From positions 6,024,001 through 6,088,000 of the forward strand of contig OX365955.1 in NCBI GenBank assembly GCA_947247005.1: a DNA stretch of 64,000 nt, written 5' to 3'. A program made the position numbers and the translations under genes. Positions within the stretch are counted from its first letter, which is position 1. Each line of letters begins with the position of its first letter. Under the pieces are notes generated by a model, which saw only the letters and a program-made list of their open reading frames with translations, made no database searches and was not told where the DNA came from. Shown one piece after another: positions 47,271 through 59,300 of this stretch. The stretch is from Spisula solida (Eukaryota; Mollusca; Bivalvia; Venerida; Mactridae).

Positions 47271-47924
47271 TGTCGCCTGAAAAGGCGACATATAGGTGTT
47301 ACTTTGGCGGCGGCGGCGGCTGCGGCGTCACAAATTGCTTGTCCGGAGCATAACTTTGTGACCATTAGTTCAAATGACTCAAGATTTGGTATGCATGTTT
47401 CTTACATCAGGCCGAAGTGCAGTGCGCAAGAACCATAACTCAACCTGTCATAGGTTTTGAATAACTTCCCTTTGATTGATTTTATTAGAGCATTTCTTGT
47501 CCGGAGCATAACTTTGTCACCTTAAGTTCAAATGACTCAAGATTTGGTATGCATGTTTCTTACAATAAGCCGAAGTGCAGTGCGCAAGAACCATAACTCA
47601 GAGTGAGCTTTTGTGATCACACTTCGTCCGTCGTCCGTCTGTCCGTCCGTCCGTCAACAATTGGGTTGTGTCCTCTCTAGAGGTCACAATTTTGGCCTAA
47701 TCTTTATGAAACTTGGTCACAATGATCATCTCAACAAAAGCTCACTAGGTCAAATTATAGAAAAACCTTGTGTAGTCACCAGAGGTTACAATTTCAACTT
47801 AATCTTTATGAAACTTTGTCAAAATGATCATGTCAACAAAATCTAGGTCACGTTCGATTTTGGGTCATCTGGGGTCAAAAACAAAGTCACAATGTCAATT
47901 ACAAAAATCACAATGTCAATTGAT

Positions 47925-47964
47925 ATTTTTCTGAGGGTCGTGGGTTCAAACCCCACTGGAGCCG

Positions 47965-47998
<34 letters not shown>

Positions 47999-48060
47999 TG
48001 TTTAGGTATTGTTTTGTCTTTATAACATGTATTTGTACAGTTATATGGAGGAAAATATTT
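47925..48060 (+). repeat. SINE 3' part with long T-run
   Basis: GGGTCGTGGGTTCAAACCCC (B-box/T-arm-like) is followed by a run of about 26 T and TTTAGGTATTGTTTTGTCTT. A fuller copy is at 48595-48785. Confidence 0.5.
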
Positions 48061-48594
48061 TGTTTAAATTATAGGTCAAATCATAAACCTTGTGTAGTCA
48101 TCAGAGGTTACAATTTCAACTTTATCTTTATGGAACTTTGTCATAATGATCCTGTCAACAAAATCTAGGTCAAGTTCGATTTTGGGTCATCTGGGGTCAA
48201 AAACAAGGTCACACTGTCAATTGACATTTTCTACTCTTCAATTGCCTCGCCCGAAACTGCATCGTGTCTAGGCTCTGCATTGTATATAAAACGTGTGTGT
48301 GTTAAAAGAATGACTTGTATTATATATTTATACTCTCGCACTATCAGTTTATCATACTGATTGTAACAAATTAATAATGACCAGTGTGTAGAACCATAAA
48401 ATATTTAAACCTCAGACCGTGTGTGTACTCATTTAAACCTTTCAACATGTAGTCTTCATGGTCAATAAACTCTCTGCTGTAACTCTCTCTGTATACATAC
48501 AAGTAAACTTTCATCAACCAATGAAAATGTGTATCAGGGTTCACAGCAGTTTTGTAAAGGTCAAATATCAAAATATTCTAGTATTTTAAGCAGG

Positions 48595-48785
48595 GTGTAA
48601 ATTGTAATGGTTAAGAGGAAATCAAAGCGCTGTAGGGAGCGTAGACATTTCCTGAGGGTCGTGGGTTCAAACCCCACTGGAACCATAATTTTTATTTTTT
48701 TAAGTATTTAGGTATTGTTTTGTCTTCATGGCATGTATTTGTACAGTTATATGGAGGAAAATATTTTGTTTAAATTATAGGTCAA
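48595..48785 (+). repeat. SINE with tRNA-like head
   Basis: An upstream part GGAAATCAAAGCGCTGTAGG is followed by GGGTCGTGGGTTCAAACCCC and the same tail as at 47925. The sequences following both copies also match, so the host unit was probably duplicated with the SINE inside. Confidence 0.5.
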
Positions 48786-48806
48786 ATCATAGAAAAACCT
48801 TGTGTA

Positions 48807-49020
48807 TAACTCTAGCGCGATAAATTGCAATACAAAAACAAACACAAAATCCGCTATATTTATCGTTTCTGAATATTTAAGAGCATGCAAACTTTATATG
48901 TTGTGCCAAATGTTTGAATGCTTTCAATGGTAAGCGTTACGGTCCTTGATTTTAATCCATAACAAAAATATAGGCAATATTGTGTTTGTTTTTGTACTGC
49001 AATTTATCGCGTTGGAGTTA
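48807..49020. mobile_element. 214-bp Tc1/mariner-type MITE
   Basis: The imperfect terminal inverted repeats of about 40 bp (starting TAACTCTAGCGCGATAAATT) are flanked by TA on both sides. It interrupts the unit CCTTGTGTAGTCACC, which occurs uninterrupted nearby. Confidence 0.8.
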
Positions 49021-49846
49021 TAGTCACCAGAGGTTACAATTTCAACTTAATCTTTATGAAACTTTGTCACAATGATCATGTCAACAAAATCTAGGCCAAA
49101 ATCGATTTTGGGTCATCTGTGGTCAAAAACAAGGTCACATGGTCAAATCATTAAAAAATTTGCAATAGAGGCTGAATTTCCTTAAATTTTATTCAGAAAA
49201 TGTGTAGGGTCACCATAGGGGTGTGCATGCACAAGTACGACAGGTGAGCGACCCAGGGCCCTTTGGGCCCTCTTGTATTAGAGCATTTCTTGTCTGGAGC
49301 ATAACTTTGTCACCTTAAGTTCAAATGACTCAAGATTTGGTATGGTATGGTATGGTATGGTATGTTTCTTGCAATAAGCCGAAGTGCAGTGCGCAAGAAC
49401 CATAACTCTACCTGTCATAGTTTTTGAATTATTTGCCTTTGATTAATTTTATTTGAGCATTTCTTGTCCGGCGGATAACTTTGTCACCAAGAGGTTGAAT
49501 GACTTGAAATTTGGTATGCATGTTTCTTACCAAAAGTCCAAGTGCAGTACACAAGAATTGTAACTCTACCTTGTGCCATTTTTGATTTTTGTCCCTTTGA
49601 TTGATTTTATAAGCATTTCTTGTCCGTGGCATAACTTTGTCACCATAAGTATTAATGACTCCAAGATAGGTATGCATGTTTCTTGCTGTGACATTTTTTT
49701 GTCCAGTGCATCACTTTGTCGTTTTTAGTTCAGATGATTAGAGAACTCTTGTGAGTCGATATGTAACCCAATAGTGGATAGTTTTTCATGACAAATGTGC
49801 ATGTCGTCAGGCGACACATGCGACTCGCGGAGCTTTTATTAATTTA

Positions 49847-50246
49847 GTACCGGGTAAGAATAATTTTACATTGTCATATTATGTGGAGACCAATAGTATT
49901 GTAGATCACTTGATTGTCGAGAGGAAGTCCTTCAAGAATAACAAGATGTTGAACATCAATAATTATACAGTACATGCTAATATATGACTCACACACAATA
50001 CTAATAATAATAATTTAGAATTAAAGACATTCCATTACTGGTACGGTTTCATTTCGACCGATTAAATATTTTGACTCTTGGAATTTGGGGGTCAAGAGTC
50101 ATTTTGACTCTTGGAAATTAGGGGTCAAGAGTCATGACTCTTGGGTTTTGAAACCTAGTGAAAGCCCTGGGACTCTTCGAGTGTATCACCATTTGGGCCG
50201 CTTATGTATTTAGTGGTTCCTTACCTTAAGCTAAAAATGCTAACTT
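49847..50246 (+). repeat. Right end of duplicated segment, copy B
   Basis: Nearly identical to 22087-22488. It ends 107 bp before the first recognised VPS26 exon. Confidence 0.75.
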
Positions 50247-50353
50247 GGTATGGTACTGTTATTTATAATATTAAAACTGTTTGAAAAGATTTCTGATCAA
50301 CATACTAACTTATCTAATATTAGATAATGAACAATTGACTTATTTAATTTCAG

Positions 50354-53300
50354 AGTTTCTTTGGTTTCGGCCAAAGTGCCGAAGTTGACATTGTCTTAGA
50401 TGGACAAGAATCAAGGAAAACTGCTGAAATAAAAACAGAGGAGGGAAAGAAAGAAAGATACTATTTATATTATGATGGAGAGACTGTATCTGGAAAGGTA
50501 ACAGCTTACCAATAGGGTGGGCGATAACCATAAAACATGGCGATGCGGTTTATTGCGATTTATGCCAACCCCAGTCTGCCAAATTAGCACTTGTCCTGTT
50601 GTAATTTGTTGATTCAGACAAGTTTCTTCTGCAGGAAATATGTATAAAGGAAACCTATTAAATTTTGCTGACAAATTCAGAATCAGACAAGTAGTTGAAT
50701 AATTGATTGGGAAATTACCATGTGAAAGGTTTATACTTTCATCAACTGAAAGATTTAAGAACCCAAAAAGTTCTTTTTAGTGCAGATTGGAAAATAGTAT
50801 TTAGTCAGAGCTTGACACTAACACTGGTCCGCTGGTCCGAGACCAGTGAAAATTCTGGAGGATCAGTGAAAATTCTGGAGGACCAGTAACTGTCCTACTT
50901 ACAAATTGGGCACTTTTGCCCTGTTGGACCAGTGGCCAAAATAGTAAGTGTCTAGGCCTGTTAGTTGCATATTTTTGTAATTAAAAAAGCTTATCAGTAC
51001 ATTTCTAAGCAATACTGTTTGAAGGTGCCCCTATGGTGATATTTGGTGAATTAATCCATGTTTGTTTTTCAGGTGAATGTAAATTTAAAGAAAGCTGGAA
51101 GTAAAATGGAACACCAAGGCATAAAAATAGAATTTATTGGTCAAATTGGTAAGCTGAAGATGAATTGTTTTAACAATTTTTTTATACCAGGAATTTATTT
51201 ACAATTTTGACGGCTTAAATTTTGGTCCCATTCCCCTGCCAAAGAGTATGTTTTTTCCCATGAAAACTTTCCTTCCCTATTTTGGGATTCAATTTGATTA
51301 TGAGCTGCTTATACTTCAAATTGTGTATACATTGTCTTGGTTCCGAATGTTTGAACCACATTTTGATGCTCAACTGATTGCATGGTTTAGAACATAACTT
51401 AGAACATTATAACTGCCCTATTCTAGAAGTAAAGTATCTTCCTACTGGGAATTTCACTGCAGTTATGACCTAATCTTTAAGAAACCCTGCCACAATGCTT
51501 GTAACCATAAAATCTAAGCTATGTTTGATACAGGGTCACATGGTGTCAAAACTTAGGTCACGCCAGAATGATCTTGCTACATGTAATTGAACCAAACATT
51601 AAATTGTAAGGTTAGTGCTTTAGAGTCAAATTGCACTCTTTACTTACAAATAAATTATAAATCTTTTGAAACTAAATGTATTGAAGGTGACATTTGGAGA
51701 CGCAGAAGCAACATTTTACATGTAGTTAGTATTTTCCTTTTCAGAGTTGTATTATGATAGAGGCAATCATCATGAGTTCACATCATTAGTCAAAGAACTT
51801 GCAAGACCTGGAGAAATGTCACAAAACACAAGCTATAATTTTGAATTTCAACAAGTGGAAAAACCATATGAATCTTATACTGGTGCTAATGTACGGCTGA
51901 GGTAAAGTAGCTTATGTTGTTATATTGTACTGTAAAATCACATATTTTCGTGGGTATTAAATTTCATGGATTTTGATAACAATGCATTTTCGTAGGGGGG
52001 TCGAAAATTTCCGGACTACAGAACATTAAAGGGTATAACCCATGTCTCAATTTGAGAGGTTGATTAATCGTCAGCATGTGTTACTCGGCAAGTGGGGCAA
52101 TTGACTGTGTGTGTTCAAACTTTTAAAAGTTTCAGTGATAAGCATGTATTTTCATGACAAGTATTACTGAAATGATTATCATGCCCCCTAAGCAGAAATG
52201 GGGGTATGATTCTTTGCAATATATTCAAATTTTGTTGCCATCTTAGAAGCATCACTTATTTATGGTCATTATTGGCAATGTGTTGTTATTTTTATCTGAT
52301 TTGAGGCAAAATTTTCTCTAAAAAGTAACATTTTATTCATATTTGTGTGTTGATTTATAAATTTGTCCATAAGTTAAGTATATTGTTTTTACCATGTCTT
52401 AATCGTGATTGTACAGCACTTTTGAATGTGTATATACATGAAAAAAGGGCTATATAAATATGGTATAATAATAATAATAGTATTTCAAAAATGTTTTTAA
52501 TCTTAAAATTTCAAACAGAGGGAGATAGGGATTCATAATTTGTATTGAAGCTATTTCAATGGTATTTAAATTTGAAGGCTTATATACAATGATTTTCAAA
52601 GTTCCCCTATTTTCCTCTTTTTGACATAATTTTCCCCTTTTGGAGACCCAACATAATTCTGTTAGAGATGAAAAAAACTTTTGGTTTGAAAACCAATGAT
52701 CAAGGATAAAATTTCCATATTTCTTGTACATAACTAATTTATTTAATGCTAAAAGTTTAATTCCAAAAATCTTAAAATCTCGTTTTGAATGCTTTTAATT
52801 TCAGATATTTCTTGCGAGTGACAATAGTTAAACGGTTGAGTGATTATGTTAAAGAACAGGATATAGTGGTCCATACATTATCTCAATATCCAGAAATGAA
52901 TTCCAGTATAAAGATGGAAGTGGGCATAGAAGATTGTTTACATATAGAATTTGAATATAACAAATCAAAGTAAGTCAGTTTCTGAGCTAGAAATATGTTG
53001 CCGTGGCCAGTAATGGTCAAAATCCTCTACAAATTAGTTAGCTTTTGAGCTAGCAATATGTTGCCAACACGAGTTACGGTCAAAATCCTCTGACGAAGTA
53101 CTTAGCTACAGCACAAAAATTGTAAGGTTGATCATGTCCAGCTGTGACAAGAAAACGGCCTCCACAATTCCAGCCGCTGTGTACTTGTTTTTGTTCACTG
53201 TTTTTGTGAGTTTTAACATCTTTGTTGTGTAATTATGGTTTGAGATTTGGTCAAACACCAAATTTTTCAGCTGTTATTGTTGCTAAAAGCATGTACTGCA

Positions 53301-56300
53301 GCAGTGCTCAACTTGGGAGATGTACATGTAGGAGTCAGGGATATCGTGTCTGATGTCTTATCAGGCAGTCCAGTATTTGAGTCTGGCTTAGACTGCGTGG
53401 TGTTTGATCAAAAGACAAGTACTGGTTAGTTTCCCAGCAAGGGGTTAGTAGTTGTAAAAACATGAGGTGCTAACTACAACTGCATGTGTTTATTATTATA
53501 CCCCACATCTTTGATGAAATGTATATTGCTTTGCACATTTCGGCCAGTAGGTCAATCTGTCTGTCAAAATGGTTTTGATCAATAACTCAAGAACGGTTGG
53601 GTCCAGAATCTTCGAATGTTAGAGGAGGTTGTACTCCATTCATCAGTATTGATTTTGAGGTCAGTAGGTCAAAGGTCAAGGTCGCTATGACTTTTCACAT
53701 TACTGACTATGTGACTGCCATAAGGGCATGCATGTTTTACAAACATCATTGTTATTGTAGAAAATACATTATAAATGCTAGTAATGAATAGAATATAGAA
53801 GTATTTTCTTTTGTTAATAAGATACCACTTGAAAGATGTGATAGTCGGCAAGATATATTTCTTGCTTGTACGGATAAAAATACGCTACATGGAATTAGCG
53901 ATAGTACGACGAGAAGTGACTGGAGCAGGTGGTTATATAATAGTCCTGTACAGCCTCTATACGATGGTCACTTTTCACCTATGATAGCAGGGCACGTATT
54001 CACACAAATCTTAATTCAATTTTTGTTTTATTTAATTCAATTTGATATTTTGTAAAGAAATTTTCTTAGATTAAAAACATTTCACTTAGAAATAGCAAAA
54101 TATCAATTCTTACTGATTCATAGTGCAATACTTACAGACAAAAAATCTGTATAAGACAAAGACTACCAACTGGTAGGGTACTTTTACAAAAATCTTTGAA
54201 AATTATTCAACAAACTTGGAAAATAAGTTTTTCTTGAAAAAAACTGTTTAAGAATTTTTGTGAATATTGGCCCAGGAGTTATATAAAAAAGTAACAGTTG
54301 CCTAAATCATATGAAATTGCAAGTTTTAAATTTTTTTAATTGACTATAAATTTATAATCATGGATTATTTATAACCATTTTGACTAAATGTCAGAATTTG
54401 TTTCTGTTACAAAATTCTTAAATAGCTTGAGTCAAGCATGCTGTATTCTCACAGCTGTTGATAGATTTAGATTATAAAATGAGCAAAGAATGACTGTTGT
54501 TGAAAGGTGTCCATTGTTTGGAGGTTACTGTTTATAGAGGGTCTGCATTAGTTCAGGCTGTTGTCTTGTCAGTAAATTGTTGTTTGTGTATTTTTAGAAT
54601 TTACTTGGTGTATATATAGCTATGCTTTTACTTTACTTATTATTTCCTTCAATATATGTGTATGACTTCAATAATGCCATAGTAACTTTGTAAACTTAGA
54701 TTTGAACAATGAGGCAATGGATCATTAACAGTTGAATTTATCGTACCATTTTACTACTTGTTTCTAAAGTAAAAATCTGACCTCAAAAAAGTTCACACTT
54801 TTGAAACAACATAATTAGAAAAATGGTAAGAATACATGCTTATAAGGGTACCATTTTATTCATCAAATATTGTTGATATTTGTAATTCAAGATTGCATTC
54901 TTTATACTTTTCTGATAACAATTTTGAAAAGAAAGCTTTTAAAAATAGGTGCACATCTTTTGGAACTCAGTAAACTATGGATGAAAATCCATTCTTTGAC
55001 CCCATCAAGACTAAAGTCTATTTGGAGATATGGACAGCTATGTAATGTCAGCTGTTTTTGAATTGCCTAACATCTTAACAAAAAGTCATTGACAGAGTTA
55101 GTATGAAGACATTTTGAAGAATTACACTGCATTGTTTATCTTAGTTTTTGAATATATTGGTATACTTGTATGTTAGCAGTTGTTCTAGGACCTAGATACT
55201 GATACACGCCCGAATCGATGAACAATTTTCTTTTGAAACAAGAATTAAATCTGCTGTATTGGGTTTGAGCAAACCTTAGAACAGTTTTATTTGATTGTAA
55301 AAGCCCCACTTTGGATATTGTAATATGTAATACTAGTAGTCTTTTTTTGTATTAGCAAGTGTGGAAATTAATTTAACATAGCATGGTGAAAATAATGATG
55401 CATTGAATATATTGTATTCATTCTATCAACAAGGCTCAAATATGCAAGTATACCAAGGATATTATTCACAACATTTTAAGCAAAAACTGTTAGACTTTGA
55501 AGTGGAAAATTTATGTGGGAGATATCAGAAGGTCGTAAGTACTACTTTCAAACTTATAAGCCTCGTGCATATTTGAAATCTGCATCTCAAGGCGCTTCTT
55601 ATGAGCCTATTTTCATGTAAATCGGAAGTGGTCATGTTGACCGAAGTGAAGTTTAAAAGGCTTGTTTTTCCATAAGTAAAGAGTTGTTTTCAGACAGTTT
55701 TTTCTTGTTTTCTCAAAATATTGATTTTGTACTTACAACCTTCTAATTCTAAGGCAGCGATATGTGTCATATGAATTATAAACTTAAGTGTACATGTCTA
55801 AGCTTTCCATTAAGTTGTTTTTATAAATTACCGACCCTGGTTTTAGGTTAGCTTTTATCCCTTACTGGTACTACATAGGAAAGACTTCTTGTCACAAAAA
55901 CAGTGTAGAAAAAAAACCTTTGAACATTTCAAGTCAAGTCTGACTAACAATCTTAAAATGTTGTGGAATACTGTTATCATTTTAGAATGCATTCACTGTA
56001 GAAATGTGTGCACTATGGTAGTTTTAAGTTGATCTATTATTGAGCCGAGCATAAAATACCTGTGTTTCCATTCTACCAACCATGACTTTACCTGTGTGTG
56101 CCTTCTGCATAACGTGGAAGTTAATCTGCCAGGTTCAGTGATTTCCCAGAATTAGTGAGGGGAGACCTAATGATTTAGTGCTAGACTGTCTTGATAGGAG
56201 TATATCACAAAGTTTGTCAGCGCTTGTTCTCCTTAACCATTGGTAAGATTTCAATTAAACTTGAATAGTTTGTTTCATGCCCTTTTAGGAAATTTAAGTG

Positions 56301-59300
56301 ATAGTTATATGAACATTGCCAAAGTTATGGTCTTTATGGGTGACATACCCTTCAAGTTTTCAGTCAACTTTGCCTAAAACTTGCCTGAAACCGGAAGGTT
56401 AGTGTTGTGTTGTTTTGGATTGGATGAGAAAAGACAGGTAATTTATACAAGGCCCAGCTTTAGTCGTTGTTGTTGTGGAGATTTGATCGTCTTGTCCTTG
56501 TGAACAGGTATCATTTAAAGGATGTGATAGTGGGAAAGATCTACTTTCTACTGGTGAGAATAAAAATCAAACATATGGAGATACAGATTATAAAAAGAGA
56601 GAGTACAGGAACAGGTATTCATTCCTTGCCATTATTCATTACTGTAAACCTAGAAATTATTTCACGCGATTTAGTTTCGCCGAGTTCGCGATTGGTAGAA
56701 ATTTGCGAAATTAAGTCTCCGTGAAATTAATATGGACATTGCAGGAAACTTATAAATGCAAAAACTTGTAGTCGTGAATATGCTGACGATCAGCAAAATG
56801 CGAAAGTTAGTATTTGCGAAGTAAATTGTTTTATAGTATTCATTATGTTACGAGTCTACTGTTGATCACTTGATATTCTTGTGATCTTTATTTCATGAAT
56901 TTCGGTAACAGAATTATTTCGCAGTTTTATGAATTTGCAGTTGAATGTTCTACATGTATTATGGGTTTTCATGTTAGGAAAGTATTTTTACGTTTTCATG
57001 TTACTGTTCATGTTAATATTGATATGTGAAAAACTCTATTTGCGAATAATAGCACAGGTAAAAAACCATAATAACCATGCGGACCATAAAGCTAGCAAAT
57101 TTGAACTTTCAGACATTTTGCATGCGGAAATACTAGCGTAATTGTCGATTTCTCAGAATGATGTAAATTTGTCAATATTTCCAAGTTGCCATAAGTTAAC
57201 CACTTATAAAGTCTTTCAATACCCATTGTCATTGTTGCTTTTAATCATGGACAATCTACGACAGTCTTGGGATAAAAATATTTATAAAAAACAACTGTAG
57301 TATGTAATCTATAACCAAGGCTCTTTGAAAAGTTTTTAAACTTGTCAGTCCGAATTGGTGAAATAAGTGAATGATCCTCTTCGTCTAGTAGAATAATACA
57401 GGATTTTCTGTCAGTCCTAGTAAAATTTTGTCAGTCAAGACTAGCGGACTGACAGTTTTCGCAAAGCTTGATAACCTTAGATTATTTTGACCGAAACTTT
57501 TGAGAAAGAAAATAAGTACATGAACAAGTATCTATTCATTAGTGATTCTGTGTCTGATGTAGATGTTGCATCATGCAGGGAACTTTCAAAATTTTAGACA
57601 GGGAGTTATATATGTATAAGCGTAGCCGTATGCTTTTCTTGGTTTTGTTTGTAGATTACTTGTGTTGTCGTCTTGTCTAGTTGTTTTGTTTTATTTTGGC
57701 AGTTTTTAATGTATGGATTATTGGTCCAGTCCATTGTATATGTGTGTGCTTTAATTCTAGTGAACTTTTAACATATTTTGAATGTATACCTAAATGTTTC
57801 GTTGGTACATGTATTATAATATAAAGGATACATAATTTATGTTTATACTTAAATTAAGCATAGATTTTAACTGTCTTTAAAATTTGTTCATGAATTTGTG
57901 AATTCATATTTCTCTGCTAAAATATACTAAATACATGCCAGATCTCCCGCATTATGCGTGAGTCTCATGCATTTGAGACTCTAGTCAGGCATGATCAGGG
58001 CCAATTGATCAAATCTCATGTATTTCTAGGGCATACTGGAACCTGACATTTTTTGTTTACATTATGAAAATGACCACAAATATAAGTTTAAATTGCTTCA
58101 TGAAGCATGCATGGTATTGTCATCATAGTAAAATAAGTGAAAACTGCATACAAATCTCCCTCATTTAAATGAAATCTCTTGCATTTCCATCACCAATCTC
58201 ACGTAAAGGGGTCTGCTAAACATGGCATGTATGATACTATCTTGAACCCTGCTGCTTTAGTCTAATGGTTAAATTGAGAAATTACTGGGAGAATGGGAGC
58301 ATGTAGGTTTGACCAATTAACCAAATAAAATGATATTGGTATAGCTCCAGTGTGCGGTCCTCTATATTTTATATGAAGGGTAATTCTAGGACTGATTGGC
58401 CCAGTGTACAGATAATATGACTGGTTACACTGCAGGGCACTATTACGGAAATTGTAAACTTACAATCAAATTTAAATTGTTCATACTTTGTTTACAATTA
58501 TTAAGTGTGGTAAATGGAGCTGCAATACTAATAATGATTCAATTACTGAACCCCGACAAACCATATCCGTCACTAATTGGCAGTTGTTATAGAATTATAA
58601 AGAATTTAAATTTGAGCCTAACTTTGAGATTTTCGTAAGTGCTTTAAACAGTAGCCATATGACTACCGTAACTATAAAGTCTGGATCCTCACCATCTACA
58701 TAAAGTACCTTTTGCTACATTTTGTGATAAATCAGTTGGTGTCATATACTTTAACATTTGTTGGTCGGTTGGTCTATAGGTCAGTAAACTAAGTGGTTTC
58801 TACAATAATTAAAAATTTAAAGAATTGACAAAGCTATGGTCATTTGAAGTTCCATAATCTGAAATTTAATAATAAAACAATGTTTGAAACCTAGTTGAGG
58901 TGTAGCGATGTGTGCTAATGGCATCCGAAACAAACTTGCAACTTGTTTTCATTATGCCTCAGTAGAACCCCTGTATTTACTTATTGATTTGATGTATTAC
59001 AGGTCCAAACACATTCAATGAGAATGAAACTATAGCAAAATACGAGATCATGGACGGTGCTCCAGTAAGAGGCAAGTATTCCACCTTTCCACAAGTTTGT
59101 CTCTGCTTGTTCTCCTCTCACTGCTCAGATTTCAATTTAACTTCTCAAGAATACTAAGTTGGTACCAAGCCTAGTTGTGCATATTGTCAGGAATTTTAGG
59201 TCAGGTTATATTTGCTAGAGTTATGGCCCTTAGTGGGATTCATACATTTACCCTTCTTGTTATCTTTAAACTTTCTTCATCTTTATTACAGGAGAGTCAA

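Larger units (their letters stand above)
47603..49276 (-). mobile_element. ACAAGAGGG-family element, reversed, nested
   Basis: On the minus strand it begins ACAAGAGGGCCCAAAGGGCC and CGCTCACCTG. It ends at GATCACAAAAGCTCACT, about 27 bases short of the family's usual end. The degenerate units are the same as in copy A. Confidence 0.65.
47271..49838 (+). mobile_element. GTCGCCTG tandem-repeat element with nested insertions
   Basis: It begins TGTCGCCTGAAAAGGCGACA, followed by a GGCGGCGGCGG run. It continues with the CATTTCTTGTCCGGAGCATA / GCATGTTTCTTAC units, and ends GTCAGGCGACACATGCGACT. An ACAAGAGGG-family element in reverse (47603-49276) is nested inside it, and that in turn holds a TA-flanked MITE and SINE pieces. 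Confidence 0.6.
26741..50246 (+). repeat. Segmental duplication, copy B
   Basis: Colinear with 6133-22488 but enlarged by insertions: a 139-bp MITE (28004-28142), an LTR retrotransposon (28439-33146), a 3-kb composite (39979-43000) and a 738-bp element (43882-44619). At 46381-49846 nested repeats stand in place of copy A's 20437-22086. The U1A gene is intact. Confidence 0.85.

Noticed and set aside
48927..48935. ATG|GTAAGC as the missing VPS26 first exon
   Set aside because: The site lies inside a 214-bp MITE nested in other repeats, with no upstream exon-like sequence; a chance match is more likely.
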